Positions 12,141-24,614 are shown, numbered from the stretch's first letter. The stretch: DNA of 64,000 nt from Siphonodentalium dalli (GCA_032622095.1 CP136066.1:57440609-57504608); one strand, 5' to 3'. Notes: generated from the sequence alone by a model not told the origin. Numbers and translations: made by a program.

Positions 12141-13087
12141 CCAAATATGTTATATATCTAGAGTTCATATTCCCACGAACTCAATATTGTAGAAGTTATT
12201 GCCTTATAGAAGTGTCATAATCAATTATAGGTAAGCATCACAGATTTTGTACATATCATTCTGCTTCCTTCTCAGTTATATATTAAAATATCAGAACACA
12301 CACAACAAACATCTTACATCAATGGTCATATACATGGTGTCAGGAGTATAGGACTGGAGCTACAGCTATGTCCAAATATATGGACAAGCTGAGGGCCACA
12401 GAGCCACTGAAGTTAACAGGCAATGTTGCTTATCTCTGACGAAGATGGAATCAGCCATGGACAATCTTTTGGAACGATATTAAGATTTCTTCTACTAATC
12501 TATGTTCATCCTTAATAATTACTTTTCTGGGACCTACTGATAGGATGAAAAGCTGAGAAATTGAACATAACATGATAATTATTACAAAACAAGTATTCAT
12601 CTTTGTGAGGTTTGATTTCGGGATTACCATTTCTACCACAGTGGCGTCTAAGTAATGCGCTCCATTGCCCCCTCCCCTCCAAACATGCACTTCCGTTATG
12701 CGACGTCCCTATATATATGTGTGTGCCTGCTTTACATAATGGTTGTATATTGACATACTAAGTGTTGTCATCACTAAATCCAGCATTCTGATTGGTCGGC
12801 GCCCACGTGGCTAGTTGCAGTTATTTCTCGGTGAATGCGCAACGGCTCATAACACCAAGCTCATAACACCATCGATACGTCATTGGGTTTGGAAAGACGA
12901 ACGCGTAATGTTTTGGGCGCATTTGGACTCGCGCATGATTGACTTAATACATCATCGGGTTTCAATATGAAGAGAAATTGTTCCTATTAACTTTTGCCAA
13001 GGGTGCCATTGGGTATTTTGGGCTGTTTTTGTCACGATAAACTTTTCGATTTAAATACATTTACAAAAGTGGCTTTTTCGCTAAATG
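12141..13087. other. Interior sequence, no recognised gene
   Basis: Non-repetitive as far as I can see. The minus-strand ORF at 12451-12690 has no recognisable domain. Confidence 0.4.
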
Positions 13088-13244
13088 TATATAAATATAA
13101 GGATTAACTGTCATGTGGACTATTTTTATGGAGATGTAACCGTGATTTAAGTGGTCATAACTTGTATGTAAAGTTATGTCCACTTAACTCACGGTTACAT
13201 CTCCATAAAAACAGTCCACATGACAGTTAATCCTTATATATATA
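13088..13244. repeat. ~155-bp hairpin
   Basis: The left arm (aaggattaactgtcatgtgg, ttttatggagatgtaaccgt, gtggtcataactt) pairs with the right arm (aagttatgtccac, acggttacatctccataaaa, ccacatgacagttaatcctt) with a 6-base loop (gtatgt). Confidence 0.9.
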
Positions 13245-13299
13245 CCCCAATATGTTTGGATGGGGGTAAAATGAGTCTCATGTATACTGCCATGAAGTC

Positions 13300-14420
13300 A
13301 GAGACCCCCCCCCAACTTTGGTCATAATTTTCAACAGTTGGAAATTTCATACCTGACACAACATTAGTTGGAAATTTCACACCAACAATAGGTTGAAAAT
13401 GTTCTTGTAGTTTGATTTTCAATCAATATATTGGGGGAATTTATTGTTTTTGGACCAATATTTACATATTTTCCTTCTTTTGGTAAAAATTTTGGACTGA
13501 AATGGGAACTGTTGTTGTGAGTGAGATAGATTAATCTGACGAAGAGACGGAAACGAGTCTAGATAATGCTGAATGTGGCAATTCAGAATAAGCTCAGGTA
13601 CTGTTGTGCCATCAGTTAGAAATTTTCCGACCTTAGGGGGTGTGAGATTGGAATTTCCAACACTTGGAAAGCTTGTGTTCTGGTCCCTCCCCCATGGCCA
13701 GTCAAAAACTTCATCAGTTGGAAATTTTCCAACCTAAGTCGGGGTGTCAGGTTTGAAATTTCCAACTCTATGAATGCTTGAGGCTAGTCTAGATGCTAGG
13801 ATTTTGCGATTTTCTTGTTCAGATTTCAAAATTTTCGCGCACCGGGCCGAACCATGGTCCGCCCGGTGTGTCCTAGTCCCTCCCCGTGGCCAATAACAAA
13901 ATGCTAATGAGTTTAAGAAAACAATATTTTACTACATTTGGTTAAAATTGTTGACTGAAATGAATGAAATTACCAACACTAGGAAAGCTTGAGGGCAGTC
14001 TAGATGCTATGATTTTGCGATTTTCTTTAGTTTTCAAACTTTTCTCACACCGGGCCGAACAACCATGTGCGGTCGAGTGTGCCCTGGTCTATTGCCCGTA
14101 GTCGTGTGCATTTGTCTGGAGTTAGACCACTAAATTTTAGGATTTGTGCAATTTTCAGGTTCAAAATATATTAATATTATCATACCGGGTAGCTTCAACT
14201 ATTAGGCCTGTGAACACTTAGGTGCAAGGAGGGAATGAAATTATGCAAACCTTTGGTCTGATTCAAGGGGTGTTTAATTGATTCAGGGGGGGGGGGTGCA
14301 AATGGAATTATGAATTATGCAAAATCTTGTCTCTGGTCTGATTCAAGGGGGGGGGGTGCAGTTGGAATTATCAAGGTGGACACCCCAAATGGAGACCCTC
14401 TAGCCACGTCCCTGTTTACT
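13300..14420 (+). repeat. 'cagttggaaattttcc' family, copy 2 (uninterrupted)
   Basis: Contains repeated tcagttggaaattttccaac, caccgggccgaaccatggtc, gattcaaggggggg and ends agaccctctagccacgtcc. It matches 16440-16756 plus 18079-18745, which together form a second copy split by an insertion. The minus-strand ORF at 13234-13422 is repeat-derived. Confidence 0.75.
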
Positions 14421-14829
14421 TGATAGGAATCTGCTGAAGGGTTTGTCCGGTTTTGAAAATGTGCACCTATTTATATATATCGTTGTGAACTCTAATAGAT
14501 TAGATAGCGAAATATATTTAATCGATTAGAGATCAGTAGAGATAGCGAAATATAATATATAATGTGTTGCAGGAGAGGAGAGGGTTGAAGCCCTAAAACT
14601 GCGTGGGTGGGCTTCAGAGAGTTAAAAGCTCTGCTAAAATAAAAACTCCGTTATTTCGTCAATAATCCTAATCTCGCGTGGCTTATATTATTGCGATTTA
14701 ATACCAATCTCTATATAATCGTGAGCCCAGATTAAGTATCTTTCGCTTTCTAATCGTGTTCGTATTGGTTGCAATTATAGACTGGTGTCCAAAAAGTACG
14801 AATTGCGGTTTTAATGTTTCCAATCGCTC

Positions 14830-15010
14830 AGGGCCCGTTTATACGCGAATGCATTGGCACATGATATTTAATGCTGCACCAGCGCAGCTATCGCCATGAA
14901 AGGGTTAAGGTTTTCTGATCTAAAAACAAACTTCATCGCCGAAGGTTACAATAAAGCTTCGATAATGAAGTGACGAACTCCTGATTGTTGAACATTCCAT
15001 GAGCGCTCCA
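14830..15010. mobile_element. TTAA-type MITE fragment plus flank, left arm of inverted pair
   Basis: gcgaatgcattggcacatga, taatgctgcaccagcgcagc and catgaaaggg followed by TTAA are an end of the hairpin MITE family. This and the following sequence (aacttcatcgccgaaggtt, ctgattgttgaacattccat) are repeated in inverse orientation at 15915-16080. The 0.9 kb between the arms holds nothing recognised. Confidence 0.65.
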
Positions 15011-15914
15011 TGCATACCAAATTCATCATGTATAGATATTTAAAAATGTATATATAGTGATGTCGCACAACAGAAATAACTCGAGAATTATATGGCAATT
15101 GGAGGACGAATGAATAGATGTCGTGTTAATTAATCTTGTATGCGTTATCTATTACTAACTGCTCCCTACAATGTGCCTGCTTGTCAGATGGATACAGGCA
15201 GGAGTTCTGATTCAGCAACCACATTGAATTTATTTGAATCACCGCTGCAAGATGCCACGCCTCCGTTAAATTGAATTAACTGCCTGCTACAGTGAATAAA
15301 TGGTACGTGACGCGATGCCGTTTCATTCTAAAGTATCTTATATAGGTCTATTATAGATGTATAGTGAACATTTGGGACAGGTCCATTTCACATAATGCAC
15401 TACAACAGTAGTGATGGTTTCGGTTCACATTTCACAGCAAAACCAGGTTATATATACATTTGTACATGTGCATGTTTTTAAAACACAGTTTGTTCTACTT
15501 TGCACATTGTTTTCGAATGGGTAGAATAGGATTCCAGTATCATTCCACGACAGTAGCGCCAATCAGAACTCATGAGTAGCTCAAATACAAGGTAAAAGTG
15601 TCCAATCGGAGAGATTAACGTAGCGCGTCGTGACGTAATTTGGGGGATTCCTGCATGATTCTAGGCAATGACATTTCTATGTGACTATACACTCGAATCA
15701 ATATTCCAGGATGAAGACACTAAACTGGACAAATGTATGCAATACCATTCTACAGACTTTATATTCTCAAATTCGCAGAAAGTTGTGGCACTAAAATTAT
15801 AACAAAAATCTTTTAAATCAAAATTACGTTTTCACACTTGAAACAGCTTGAAATGTGATTTTTTTCCTTATATGGCCGTATGTACACGTACCTGCTGAAT
15901 TAGATATGGATCGT

Positions 15915-16226
15915 TCATGGAATGTTGAACAATCAGGAATTCACCACTTCGTTATCGCAATTTTACTGAAACCTTCGGTGATGAAGTGTGTTTTTATATC
16001 AGAAAGCCTAAACCTCTGATGACGGGAACTGCACTGGTGCTGCATTGCAGATCATGTGTCAGTGTATTTTCTTATATATGCGAGTCTCCCATATGGAGCC
16101 TCGCGTATATATAAGATAATGAACTGGCTTACATAGTCAAGGTTTAGTAGACTTGGATATATAAGAGAATTCATTGGCACAGTGTTTTCACAAATGTTCA
16201 TGAAGCTCCAGTCATGGAAGGGTTAA
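15915..16226. mobile_element. TTAA-type hairpin MITE, nearly complete, plus flank
   Basis: atggaatgttgaacaatcag and aaaccttcggtgatgaagtg are the inverse of 14950-15010. From about 16010, actgcactggtgctgcat, then the palindrome tcttatatatgcgagtctcc ... gcctcgcgtatatataagat, a second half-palindrome, and the end ctccagtcatggaagggttaa. The end GGG|TTAA fits the family. Confidence 0.7.
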
Positions 16227-16439
16227 TAATCAGATAACTTATCAAAGCCCCACTCCCCTGACGTTCAGCTGCTAATGATGATGATAATTATGATATGCAC
16301 GAGGATATGGTCTCGCGATATTTATGATTTATGTGAACCGACCGGTGGTTGACTTGTTCAATTTGTCACTGTATAGTATGACTGTATGGGATGCCAACAG
16401 AGACGTGGCGACAGGGGGGGGTTTGGGGGGGGGGGGTGT

Positions 16440-16758
16440 CTCACCCTCCTTTGGTCAAAATTTTCAACAGTTGGAAATTTCATACCTGACACAACATTAG
16501 TTGGAAATTTCACACCAACAATAGGTTGAAAATGTGCTTGTAGTTTGATTTTCAAACATTTTAATGGGGGGAATTTATTGTTTTTGGACCAATATTTGCA
16601 TATTTTCCTTCTTTTGGTAATTTTTTTGGACTGAAATGGACATCAGTTAGAAATTTTTCAACCTTATAGGGGGTGTCAGGTTGGAAATTTCCAACACATT
16701 GAACGCTTGTGTCCTGGTCCCTACCCCGTGGCTAGTCAAAAACTTCTAGTTAATTTAA
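16440..16758 (+). repeat. 'cagttggaaattttcc' family, copy 3, left part
   Basis: Close to 13310-13760 (ttcaacagttggaaatttca, caccaacaataggttgaaaa, gtgtcctggtccct). It is cut at TTAA (16755-16758) by the element below. Confidence 0.8.
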
Positions 16759-18074
16759 CCCTTTGAACCCTGGCGCCCCACAGTGATCGACACCCTGACC
16801 CGGGGCTCCCAGTGGTATGTCCGCTTAAATCAGACAGTGTATAGTAGCATGGTGTTGATTATGTTCAAACTGCGAAACCGCTCGGAAACTTTACAGGTTT
16901 GTCCCCCATGGATCAGCGATCATTATAAGATCGCGAGACTTTGCCTCGCGGTAACTCCTTGGTAACGGTTGCTAGGCAACTACCCGGAATTGACTGGAAA
17001 ATGTAAATATAGCTTATAGCGTCGTAATTCAACCTCAGTGAATGCGTTTTTTGATGCAGGTACTACCCTAATGTGAAATTTGAGATATACCCGACATAAT
17101 AGTGAACCAAATATCCCATTTAAGGGTAGCAACGGTTGCTAAGCAAATACCACAACTGATCGAATGACATAATTGCACTAACCATTCAGTGGTATGTTTT
17201 GCCTTAATTTAGACAGTGTCTAGTCGCATGGTGTTGGTTATGTTGAAAGGGGACACCTACCTGAAACTGTGCAGGCATGATATATGCATGCACGGACCAC
17301 TGATCATTGTAAGATCGGGAGACTTTGCCACACGATCTCGCCTTAGAAACGGTTACTAGGCAACTGCCCGAAATTTGCAGGATAAACGAATTCTAGCTTA
17401 TAACGTTGTAATTATACATCAGCGAATTGCGTTTCGATGCAACCAATATCCTAATGTGAAATTAAGATATACCTGACCATGCGCGAGTAAGTCAACTTGA
17501 TATGCGATAGACTTTTTGCTACATGTGGCACAACAGAGACTGATATTACAGAGACCAGAAACAACGTAATTTCCCGTAACATATCGTGGCCCCATTGTTC
17601 AAGTAAGCTGTCTAGATTGTGTCTACTGTACTAACATGTGAAACATGCAACAAAATGTCATATATAGCGCCACATTTCACTTAAACGCATTTAAAAAAAT
17701 GAATTATAGCCTGCGCCCATGCGCATATTTTCCTAGCCGTTTCTAGCGGGCAGCCAATCCATATAGACACCTTTGCCAGCGCTGACTTCAATAGGCCAAT
17801 TTAAATATATATATTAGTGGGTATGTCGTGTATAAGTACGTTATAAACCATTTATTTGTCATTGCGCTAGTCTGCGGCCAACCATTCCATACGCACCATG
17901 GGCGCCGCTGACATATGTGGGGGAAATTTAAATATAAATCAGTGGGTCTGACGCTCGTTATATTATATATAAATATACTACCGAATCATGTCGTCGCTGC
18001 ACCGAAATATCGGTGTTACGGGATATAGTCACGGTTCGTTTGCACCTAAATATCGGTGTTACGGGTTCAAAGGG
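16759..18074. mobile_element. 1.3-kb piggyBac-like non-autonomous element in TTAA site
   Basis: The ends are ccctttgaaccc and gggttcaaaggg, a perfect 12-bp inverted repeat, flanked by TTAA on both sides (16755-16758 and 18075-18078). CCC..-start ends and TTAA duplication are characteristic of piggyBac; Kolobok also uses TTAA. The host repeat continues across it (compare the empty site gtttaagaaaacaatatt at 13910). The interior contains two to three tandem ~385-bp units (ggttgctaggcaactaccc, tagcttatagcgtcgtaatt) and the short repeat atatcggtgttacggg near the right end. There is no transposase. Confidence 0.85.
16950..17500 (+). repeat. Tandem ~190/385-bp units inside the TTAA element
   Basis: Shared phrases: acggttgctaggcaactacc (16967), aacggttgctaagcaaatac (17130), acggttactaggcaactgcc (17348), and the following aatatagcttatagcgtcgt / attctagcttataacgttgt. 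The context tcagacagtgt-tagt-gcatggtgttg also repeats at 16832 and 17208. Confidence 0.7.
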
Positions 18075-18078
18075 TTAA

Positions 18079-18745
18079 GAAAACAATATTGTCGTACATT
18101 TGGTCAAAATTGTCACTGGAATTGTCATCAGTTGGAAATTTTCCAACCTAAGTCAGTTGAAATTTCCAACTCTATGAATGCTTGAGTCTAGTCTAGATGC
18201 TAGGATTTTCTTGTTCAGATTTCCAAATTTTCTCACATCGGGCCGAACCATGGTCGGCCCGGTGTGTCCTGGTCCCTCCCCGTGGCCAATACAAAACTGC
18301 TAATGAGTTTCTAGATGCTAGGATTTTGCGATTTTCTTGTTTAGTTTTCAAAATTTTCTCACACCGGGCCGAAAAACCCTGGTCGGCCCAGTGTGTCCTG
18401 GTCTATTGTCCATAGTCGTGTGCATTTGTCTGGAGTTAGACCACTAGATGTTAGGATTTTTTGCAATTTTCAGGTTCAAAATATATGAATATTATCATAC
18501 CGGGTAGATAGAACCATGGTTTATAAATAGGCTATTAGGCCTGTGAACATTTAGGTGCAAGGAGGGAGGGAATGAAATTATGCAAAACCTTTGGTTTGAT
18601 TCAAGGGGTGTTATGGTTTGATTCAAGGGGGTGTGCAAGTGGAATTATGCAAAACCTTGTGTGCTCTGATTCAAGGGGGTGCAGTTGGAATTATCAAGCA
18701 AGGTTGACACCCCCGAACGGAGACCCTCTAGCCACGTCCCTGCAT
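18079..18745 (+). repeat. 'cagttggaaattttcc' family, copy 3, right part
   Basis: Continues the copy interrupted at 16758: agaaaacaatattgtcgtac, catcagttggaaattttcca, cgggccgaaccatggtcggc and agaccctctagccacgtccc. The ORFs over it (18197-18415, 18572-18769) are repeat-derived. Confidence 0.8.
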
Positions 18746-18889
18746 GAAGTAACGCAGACGCGTATATAGGTAAGGCACACAAGGGTATAGTTCTGTTATA
18801 GCGTGGCAGGTAGCAAGCATGTTATGTACAGGCCCCTGTATTTCTGCCATTTGTAAAAAAATACATGCATTTGTTCTTCAATTACTTGA

Positions 18890-19780
18890 TTTTGGTTAAT
18901 GGAACGCAGCATCAATTGAGACAGATCGTGGTTTTTGATGGTTGAGATTGGTGATCTGTTAAATCATTCAGTGCCGGCGACGACATATCTCGTTCCCCGA
19001 AAAACGCCATCTGTGTGCCGACGACGAGATAACTCGTCGCCCAACACCATTTTTATAACATGCTGCCTACTGAGCGAAACTCACAAGTTGAAACATGAAT
19101 GATTTGAAACATGCATACTACAAGTCACATTGTGGAAGACACCTCAGTTTAATTTTTCAAATGGAGGGGTGGTCTCTATATACGCGCATGCGCAGATTCA
19201 ACTTGTACATCATGATATCGCCGTTCAAACGACGCATCAGGCAGCTCCGCATGTTGAGGACTTTAGGAGATACAACAGTCCGAATATAAGTGGTGAAAAT
19301 TTATGTTCTCTGTGGGCGTGACTAATTTTATTATATGGCATATGTCTTTGATGGCATAAATGGCACGAATTAACGACGCATATCATGTTGTGATGGATTC
19401 CAGAATTATCTTATGTTACTTAGGCAGTTGGATTCCATTTTTCACTGGTTTGATTCACGAAAAAGCCTATTTTATCAAACATAAAATGATAATGTATACT
19501 ATTACATGAAAAGGTAACACCGGCATGTTAACCACCGTATTAATACGGATATTTTGATATATAATTCAGTTTATTACTCTTCCACATATATGACTGGAAT
19601 ACCACTTTATTGACTTTCTGATGTGAACATATTATATTTTGGCAGCCATTTTGAAAACGGTTGCCATGGAAACGGGAGAACCATATGACGAAGTCTACCC
19701 AAATTTTTTTGGAAGCCCTTGACCGAAGGTACATACATGTAAAATCCTACGGACTATAGGCTAGGGCCAGTATTAGTGTG
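18890..19780 (-). repeat. Right arm of the ~9.8-kb inverted-repeat structure
   Basis: Complement of the left arm: tttttcactggtttgattca, tttgaaaacggttgccatgg, acccaaatttttttggaagc and ctataggctagggccagtat. It ends about 180 bp before exon 1 of the receptor gene. Confidence 0.75.
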
Positions 19781-19961
19781 CAATAACTCCAAAAAAATAA
19801 TATATATATATCTCTAAATATTCATCGATGTATTAGATTCGGCCACATTTACCTTATGCGTTAATTCCAACAAAGGATGGCAATAATTTTGCCTTTGCAA
19901 ATGTATTCAGTGTTCGCATGTATACGAAACTACGAATGGCTAATTGCTTTCCTATTTCCAG

Positions 19962-20013
19962 ATGCTGTTACTGTGGTGGTGTCTCGCGGTGGCTCCAATG
20001 TACATTGTTCCAG
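19962..20013 (+). CDS. Exon 1 (coding): signal peptide of CTLD adhesion-GPCR-like receptor
   Basis: The exon starts with ATG directly after a pyrimidine-rich acceptor (ctatttccag) and ends at a GT donor (gtagat). It encodes MLLLWWCLAVAPMYIVP plus one base, which is a short hydrophobic leader followed by small or helix-breaking residues, as expected for a secretory signal peptide. It ends in phase 1 and joins in frame to the Thr-rich exon at 21192. An acceptor just before the ATG suggests at least one non-coding 5' exon upstream, which was not located. The start is chosen because it is the first Met and the leader begins there. Moderately sure: the exon is short, but phase, splice signals and position all agree. 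Confidence 0.6.
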
Positions 20014-21191
20014 GTAGATATCCACCGTCTTCAGTCAATATGTTTTAATAGTTGGCAATTAACAGCAGTTTGAAATGTATGTTTCATTAGACTACTTCCA
20101 TGGGATTGTAAACGTTTTATATGGAGTTATTCGGTGTAACTTGGCACATGTATATGGTCAAAACTATCGTACACGTATTGAACACCATTATGTATCACAA
20201 TAGGGTGCGCACACGTGCTTGTGCCGCAGTTATCGGGGGGGAGTTGTCCCATAGATTTAATAATGGTCTGATCTTAAAATGCTAGATAATTAACTTACTG
20301 GTTACAATTCTTCAATATCGTTCAGGTAGAATGAGAACAGTAATATGAAGTATCATTTCCGTAGGCAACTCAACATTGATATTGTCCTATATAATTGTGG
20401 CAAAGTGGGCTCGCCTTCATTTTTATACATCAGGAGGACTGTAAACCAATATAGCCAATCACGTGGAATTAAGACTGTGTTGGAGATAATGCTGAACCAC
20501 TTAAGGTGAACCTGCAACAAAATGTTAATACTCTTGTTTATATGTCTTGCGAATATCAAGACCAGTTTCCTCCCCATTCGCTTACGTGCAGGGGCAATAT
20601 CTAATAGTTTGATCTATCTGATTGGCATACCTTGTTATCATTGTATATCATGCGTTGGGAAAGATGATCATTCTGCAATTCGTACTAAAGATTTATTGTG
20701 TATACGTTATCATACATCTATAACCCCATTGCGGTGGACACTTTATGTTTTCTTTTCAGAATTGGCCAGGCTTTTCGAGACATTGGCTCATATGTATGTT
20801 TAAGCTTTGTAATAGGTTCTTTGTATGATCTGCATTTTCTCACAGTAGTCTACATGTACAGTTTCTGTTATGCTCTGGAAGCTATTTTTCTCTGCGCACA
20901 TCTTGGTAAATTGTTCACACACAGCTGCTCTACAAGCAGTGAATCAATAATGAAGGTATCATTATTACGAGTCAATTGTAAATGAGTTACGACAATAAGT
21001 CATAACTTATGTTCATGGGATTTGCTCTCATTAACACCGGAATTGTCCCAGTAAATGCGTGTAGACCCACACGTTACGCATCCCACATTCGTACATCTGA
21101 AGCTGTCTATTAGCGCATTGTTGCCTGAAAACCCGATTGCATTAACGAGTGAAAGGACAATTCGTTATTCAAAGTTCATCATTATTTTCAG
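20014..21191 (+). other. Intron 1 of the receptor gene
   Basis: The intron runs from the gt at 20014 to the ag at 21191. Open frames inside (for example 20522-20803) show no recognisable domain and are probably chance ORFs. No repeat or transposon was recognised here. Confidence 0.45.
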
Positions 21192-21242
21192 GAACGTGCA
21201 ACGGGACGACTGTCACGATGCCCATCATCACGACATCATTAC
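21192..21242 (+). CDS. Exon 2: Thr-rich linker with one Cys
   Basis: This 51-nt symmetric phase-1 exon follows a good acceptor (attattttcag) and precedes a consensus donor (gtaagt). With split codons it reads GTCNGTTVTMPIITTSL: Thr-rich, with one Cys and one N-glycosylation sequon (NGT), so probably an extended O- or N-glycosylated linker. Its 3' end and length class resemble exon 5 (both end attac|gtRagt), which suggests an old linker-plus-Cys-module duplication. Its Cys makes an even number with the seven in exon 3, so they may form one disulfide unit. The exon is short; support comes from phase agreement with both neighbours. Confidence 0.6.
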
Positions 21243-21598
21243 GTAAGTGTATTTCTCACCCACCGCATGCTATTCTCCATATTCTTTCTATGTGTATATT
21301 TGCCTTATTGGGGGTTTTGGGCCAGGCCAGGGAGGATTTGAAAGGACAGTATGTCCTTTCCTACAACCCACTTTGCAATTTTGGATGGTATCATGAAAGG
21401 GTTTAATATTTTACATGAGGCAGTATTTAGCGGGTTACAATAACATACATCCATCGATGCCTGCAACGAATTGTTCCATTCGTTGATAGTTCAGCTGCAG
21501 TCCATGTGGCCGAAAGTTGTATAAGCAACAGCAGCTATATGTGAGTGGTGTACACATGCTGATATATAACAATACATTTTCTGCTTTCGCAATTATAG

Positions 21599-21739
21599 CC
21601 CCATCGGAGGTGACAGGACATTGCGTAAGTGACAGTCAATGCCCATCGGGCTCAACATGCCGAGCAAACGGATGCGACATGCAGTGTCAATGCAACGACA
21701 ACCATATATCCACCCCGAAAAAAACTAAGTGCGTCCCAG
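21599..21739 (+). CDS. Exon 3: Cys-rich EB/EGF-like module
   Basis: A 141-nt phase-1/phase-1 exon bounded by ttatag and gtgagt. It encodes about 46 residues with seven Cys, beginning PSEVTGHCVSDSQCPSGSTC, then RANGCDMQCQC and ending KTKCVP. The C-x5-C-x5-C start and the C-x-C pair resemble invertebrate EB or EGF-like extracellular modules; the precise family is an inference. The same C-x5-C start (CSMDSDC) occurs in exon 4, so these are related repeats within one ectodomain. A symmetric phase-1 module is typical of exon shuffling in animal extracellular proteins. The likely role is a disulfide-stabilised spacer or ligand-contact unit upstream of the lectin domain. Confidence 0.75.
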
Positions 21740-21765
21740 GTGAGTATAAATATATAGTGGAACAC

Positions 21766-21915
21766 GAAATGACGATGATGAAGTTGGAGGCGAATAAGAT
21801 GACGATGACGGTTACTATGACGAAGATGATGATGGTGATGTGATGGCGATGTGTTTGTGCTGACGAGGACGATGGTGGTAGTAATGATGATGCTGATGCC
21901 GATGACAATGAATAT
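21766..21915 (+). repeat. Degenerate (GAT/GAC)n simple repeat in intron 3
   Basis: Purine-rich triplet-like repeats (gatgatg, gacgatgac, gatgatgatgg) begin about 25 bp after the exon 3 donor. All frames over it translate as low-complexity Asp/Met or, on the minus strand, His/Ile runs. It is a simple repeat, not a coding extension, although it could act as a purine-rich splicing enhancer (inference). Confidence 0.6.
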
Positions 21916-24614
21916 AATATTATTTTGATACACCGCCACTTTCGATCTATAGTGTGTACATACATGCATATTCCATATCTCCTCTATCTATATTTCGAGA
22001 AGTCTAACCCAGGCTAGAGCAAGGCATCATTGCAGTCAACAACTGGGCCTTAAGACTCCCATGGAGTAAATTATTTCAAACGGGAGAAGTTGCCCAAATG
22101 GCATTACTCACAGAGAGCCATCGCAACGAATAATGCGATGCTTGGACAATACGTAGATTACTGCAAAATACAATTAATAGTCGCATTGTTTCACTTATTC
22201 ATACAAGCAAAAGCCGCAGTGTTTGACAGAAGTTTCACCTAGTTAACCCCGTGCTATTGTGGCAGTGCGGTTTTTCGGGTGTGTGGGAGTTTCCCTTTCT
22301 TAGTTGTAATCCGCTGCCATTTGTTTAATTGTGCATTTCTGTGTTTTGGGGAATTAGCTTGGTAGGCTGGTACCTATATTTGTGAAAACAAGAATACAAA
22401 ATAACGTGTGATGATGAGCTTTAATCTTGTCCAAAAGTCAAAAAGTAATAAACAAATTTAGCATTATAATTAGAATGGCAGTAACAGAATAAACAGTGGT
22501 AACAATTCAGCGACCATTCGTCAATCAACCAATCAATCAATCTTTATTTAGATTTAAGCATATGTTGGGTCCTCAAGCATAGCCCAAGATAAAGTATAGA
22601 ACGATGGGTGTATATTAATTATAAGAAGGTGAATAGTAGGTATCGCAAGACGCAGTGGAATACTACGAATTTCTTTTATTTTCGATATGGGTGTGCTAAA
22701 AATCCTACTGACTCGGTGAACATGCAAACTTATTGTATATATTTTATACGCCAATGATAAAGCTAAAAATAGACTCGGTGTTTACAATAACAATATCGAT
22801 TTCAGCTAATTTGTTGGATATAATTGGACGTATTGTGTACCAAATTCTTGAATTAGACACATGAATGTAATTTTTCCAAAATAGTTACACTATGCTGTGA
22901 ATTGTGGCAGAAATTCGATAAAAAAAAATAGCGCTCCGTTTTTTTTGTAAACAAAATAGAATGGCCGACTGAAGTCGTTTTATCGTTCCAACTACATGTA
23001 AGACGTTCTTGTCAGCACGGTCATCCACAAAATACGAATATACACCGTGTATAAGAGGATGCCTCAAATGTTAATCTTGTATGTATTCTGCGCTCTCCAT
23101 TTGTTTTGGGACCATGGTGACACTCGACTTTTAATTAAATCAATGGTTGTGTATAGTCCCTCGAATATCACGATCGTTGCGCACACACTGTACTACTGCA
23201 TGTAGTGCATCACGACCCTCCAAGATAATCTAAATGCATCATATCACCCGTCCAGTGCAACTATTGAATTTCAGGTTATCATCTGAGCTGCATGATTTCA
23301 TTATTATCAGCACAAGAACACAACACACACTAGAAAATTAACACACATATACATACGGGTTAATACGTAAAGCTAGTAACACATCGGGTCATCCTGACAC
23401 TGCAAAACATACCGATAATCGGACACTATGAATCATAGACCGCATTGCAATCACTCGGAACTAATCGAAAATAATTTTAATGCATAAAAACACGCATGTT
23501 ACTAGAAATGAATCGCCAAAGCGACCTATGTATCGGTTCAAAGTAAACAAGGTATTCGCTGAGCCGTTTATCCTGGCATGATGGTATACAATTAGACTGA
23601 CACTGGACTCTATTTGATATTATGACGCCCAGCAAACGCTCTGTATTCTTTACACTATAAGTTATATACATGTGATGTAGGGAGACTGGAACTAGGATTA
23701 TACAGACCTTGAGTGTGAAGTGATTTTGTTTTGTAAATAAGTGGCACGATTGCATTTGTCGATGAATAATTGATGATAGAAGCAGGTTTGAACCGCAACT
23801 CCCCATAACATAAGAATAGCAAGCTATATATCGGAGCAACCTAAGTATACACACATTACCTGTCTTGGGGTAGAAGAGCTCGGACTATTTTCCCCGTTTG
23901 ATGCATGTCTTTTGTTGGGGTGGGGCCATCATATAAAGAATGTATTCATGTAGCAGATAGGCCGCCACAGCCGGAATCTGTTTCTATTGCATATCAGTTA
24001 CCGGCGTTGAGTATTGACGAAATCCTGAAAACAATTACAGCTGGCACCCCGACGTTTACACTTTATTTCTACTGCCGGGAAAAGTTTCAATCTACAATTG
24101 GTCACTGTTTGTGCATGCTGAGTAGCGTGTTTTTCTAACTGCAGTTTGTGACTTCTCGTTCATTGTAACAAAATATCCACTTAACATTTCAAATTAGAAT
24201 TAATCTTAACCACAATTAAAACATGTTCAATTTTAATTTTATTGATGTCCTATGATACATTATGTCAGTTTATCGGTATGTTTTTACAGTATGTCAAGAT
24301 GTCCTGCAGTGTGACTGGCTTTAACGATTATCGCGCAAGCAGATGTGTTTTAATTTGCTATTGTGTGTTGCGTTCGACCATGTACTGATACTGATGACGT
24401 AATGGAGCTAAGCTCATAACCTGTCTGAAATTTAGTGATTTCATTGACGAGGTGGTATGATGCATCTAAATAATTCAAGAAGAGTGTCGTGACACACGAC
24501 ATAATATAGTGCTGTGTGCGAGCAACGATCGTGATATTCGAGTGAAACACACAACCGTGGATTGATTAAAATTTAAGTGTCACGCGTAAGTGTTTCAGAC
24601 TTTAAAAAAAGATT

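Noticed and set aside
21517-21843. Read-through of exon 3 into the GAT repeat as a single coding ORF
   Set aside because: A consensus donor (gtgagt) follows CVP, and the downstream translation is low-complexity. Phase matches exon 4 only if the donor is used.
23477-23854. 125-codon minus-strand ORF as a gene
   Set aside because: No recognisable domain, no splice or promoter context, and it lies in an intron of the supported gene; AT-rich sequence of this length yields such frames by chance.
23905-24138. Possible extra exon (open frame with a Pro-rich start)
   Set aside because: No convincing acceptor and donor in a matching phase, and no recognisable domain; joining exon 3 to exon 4 directly already keeps the frame.
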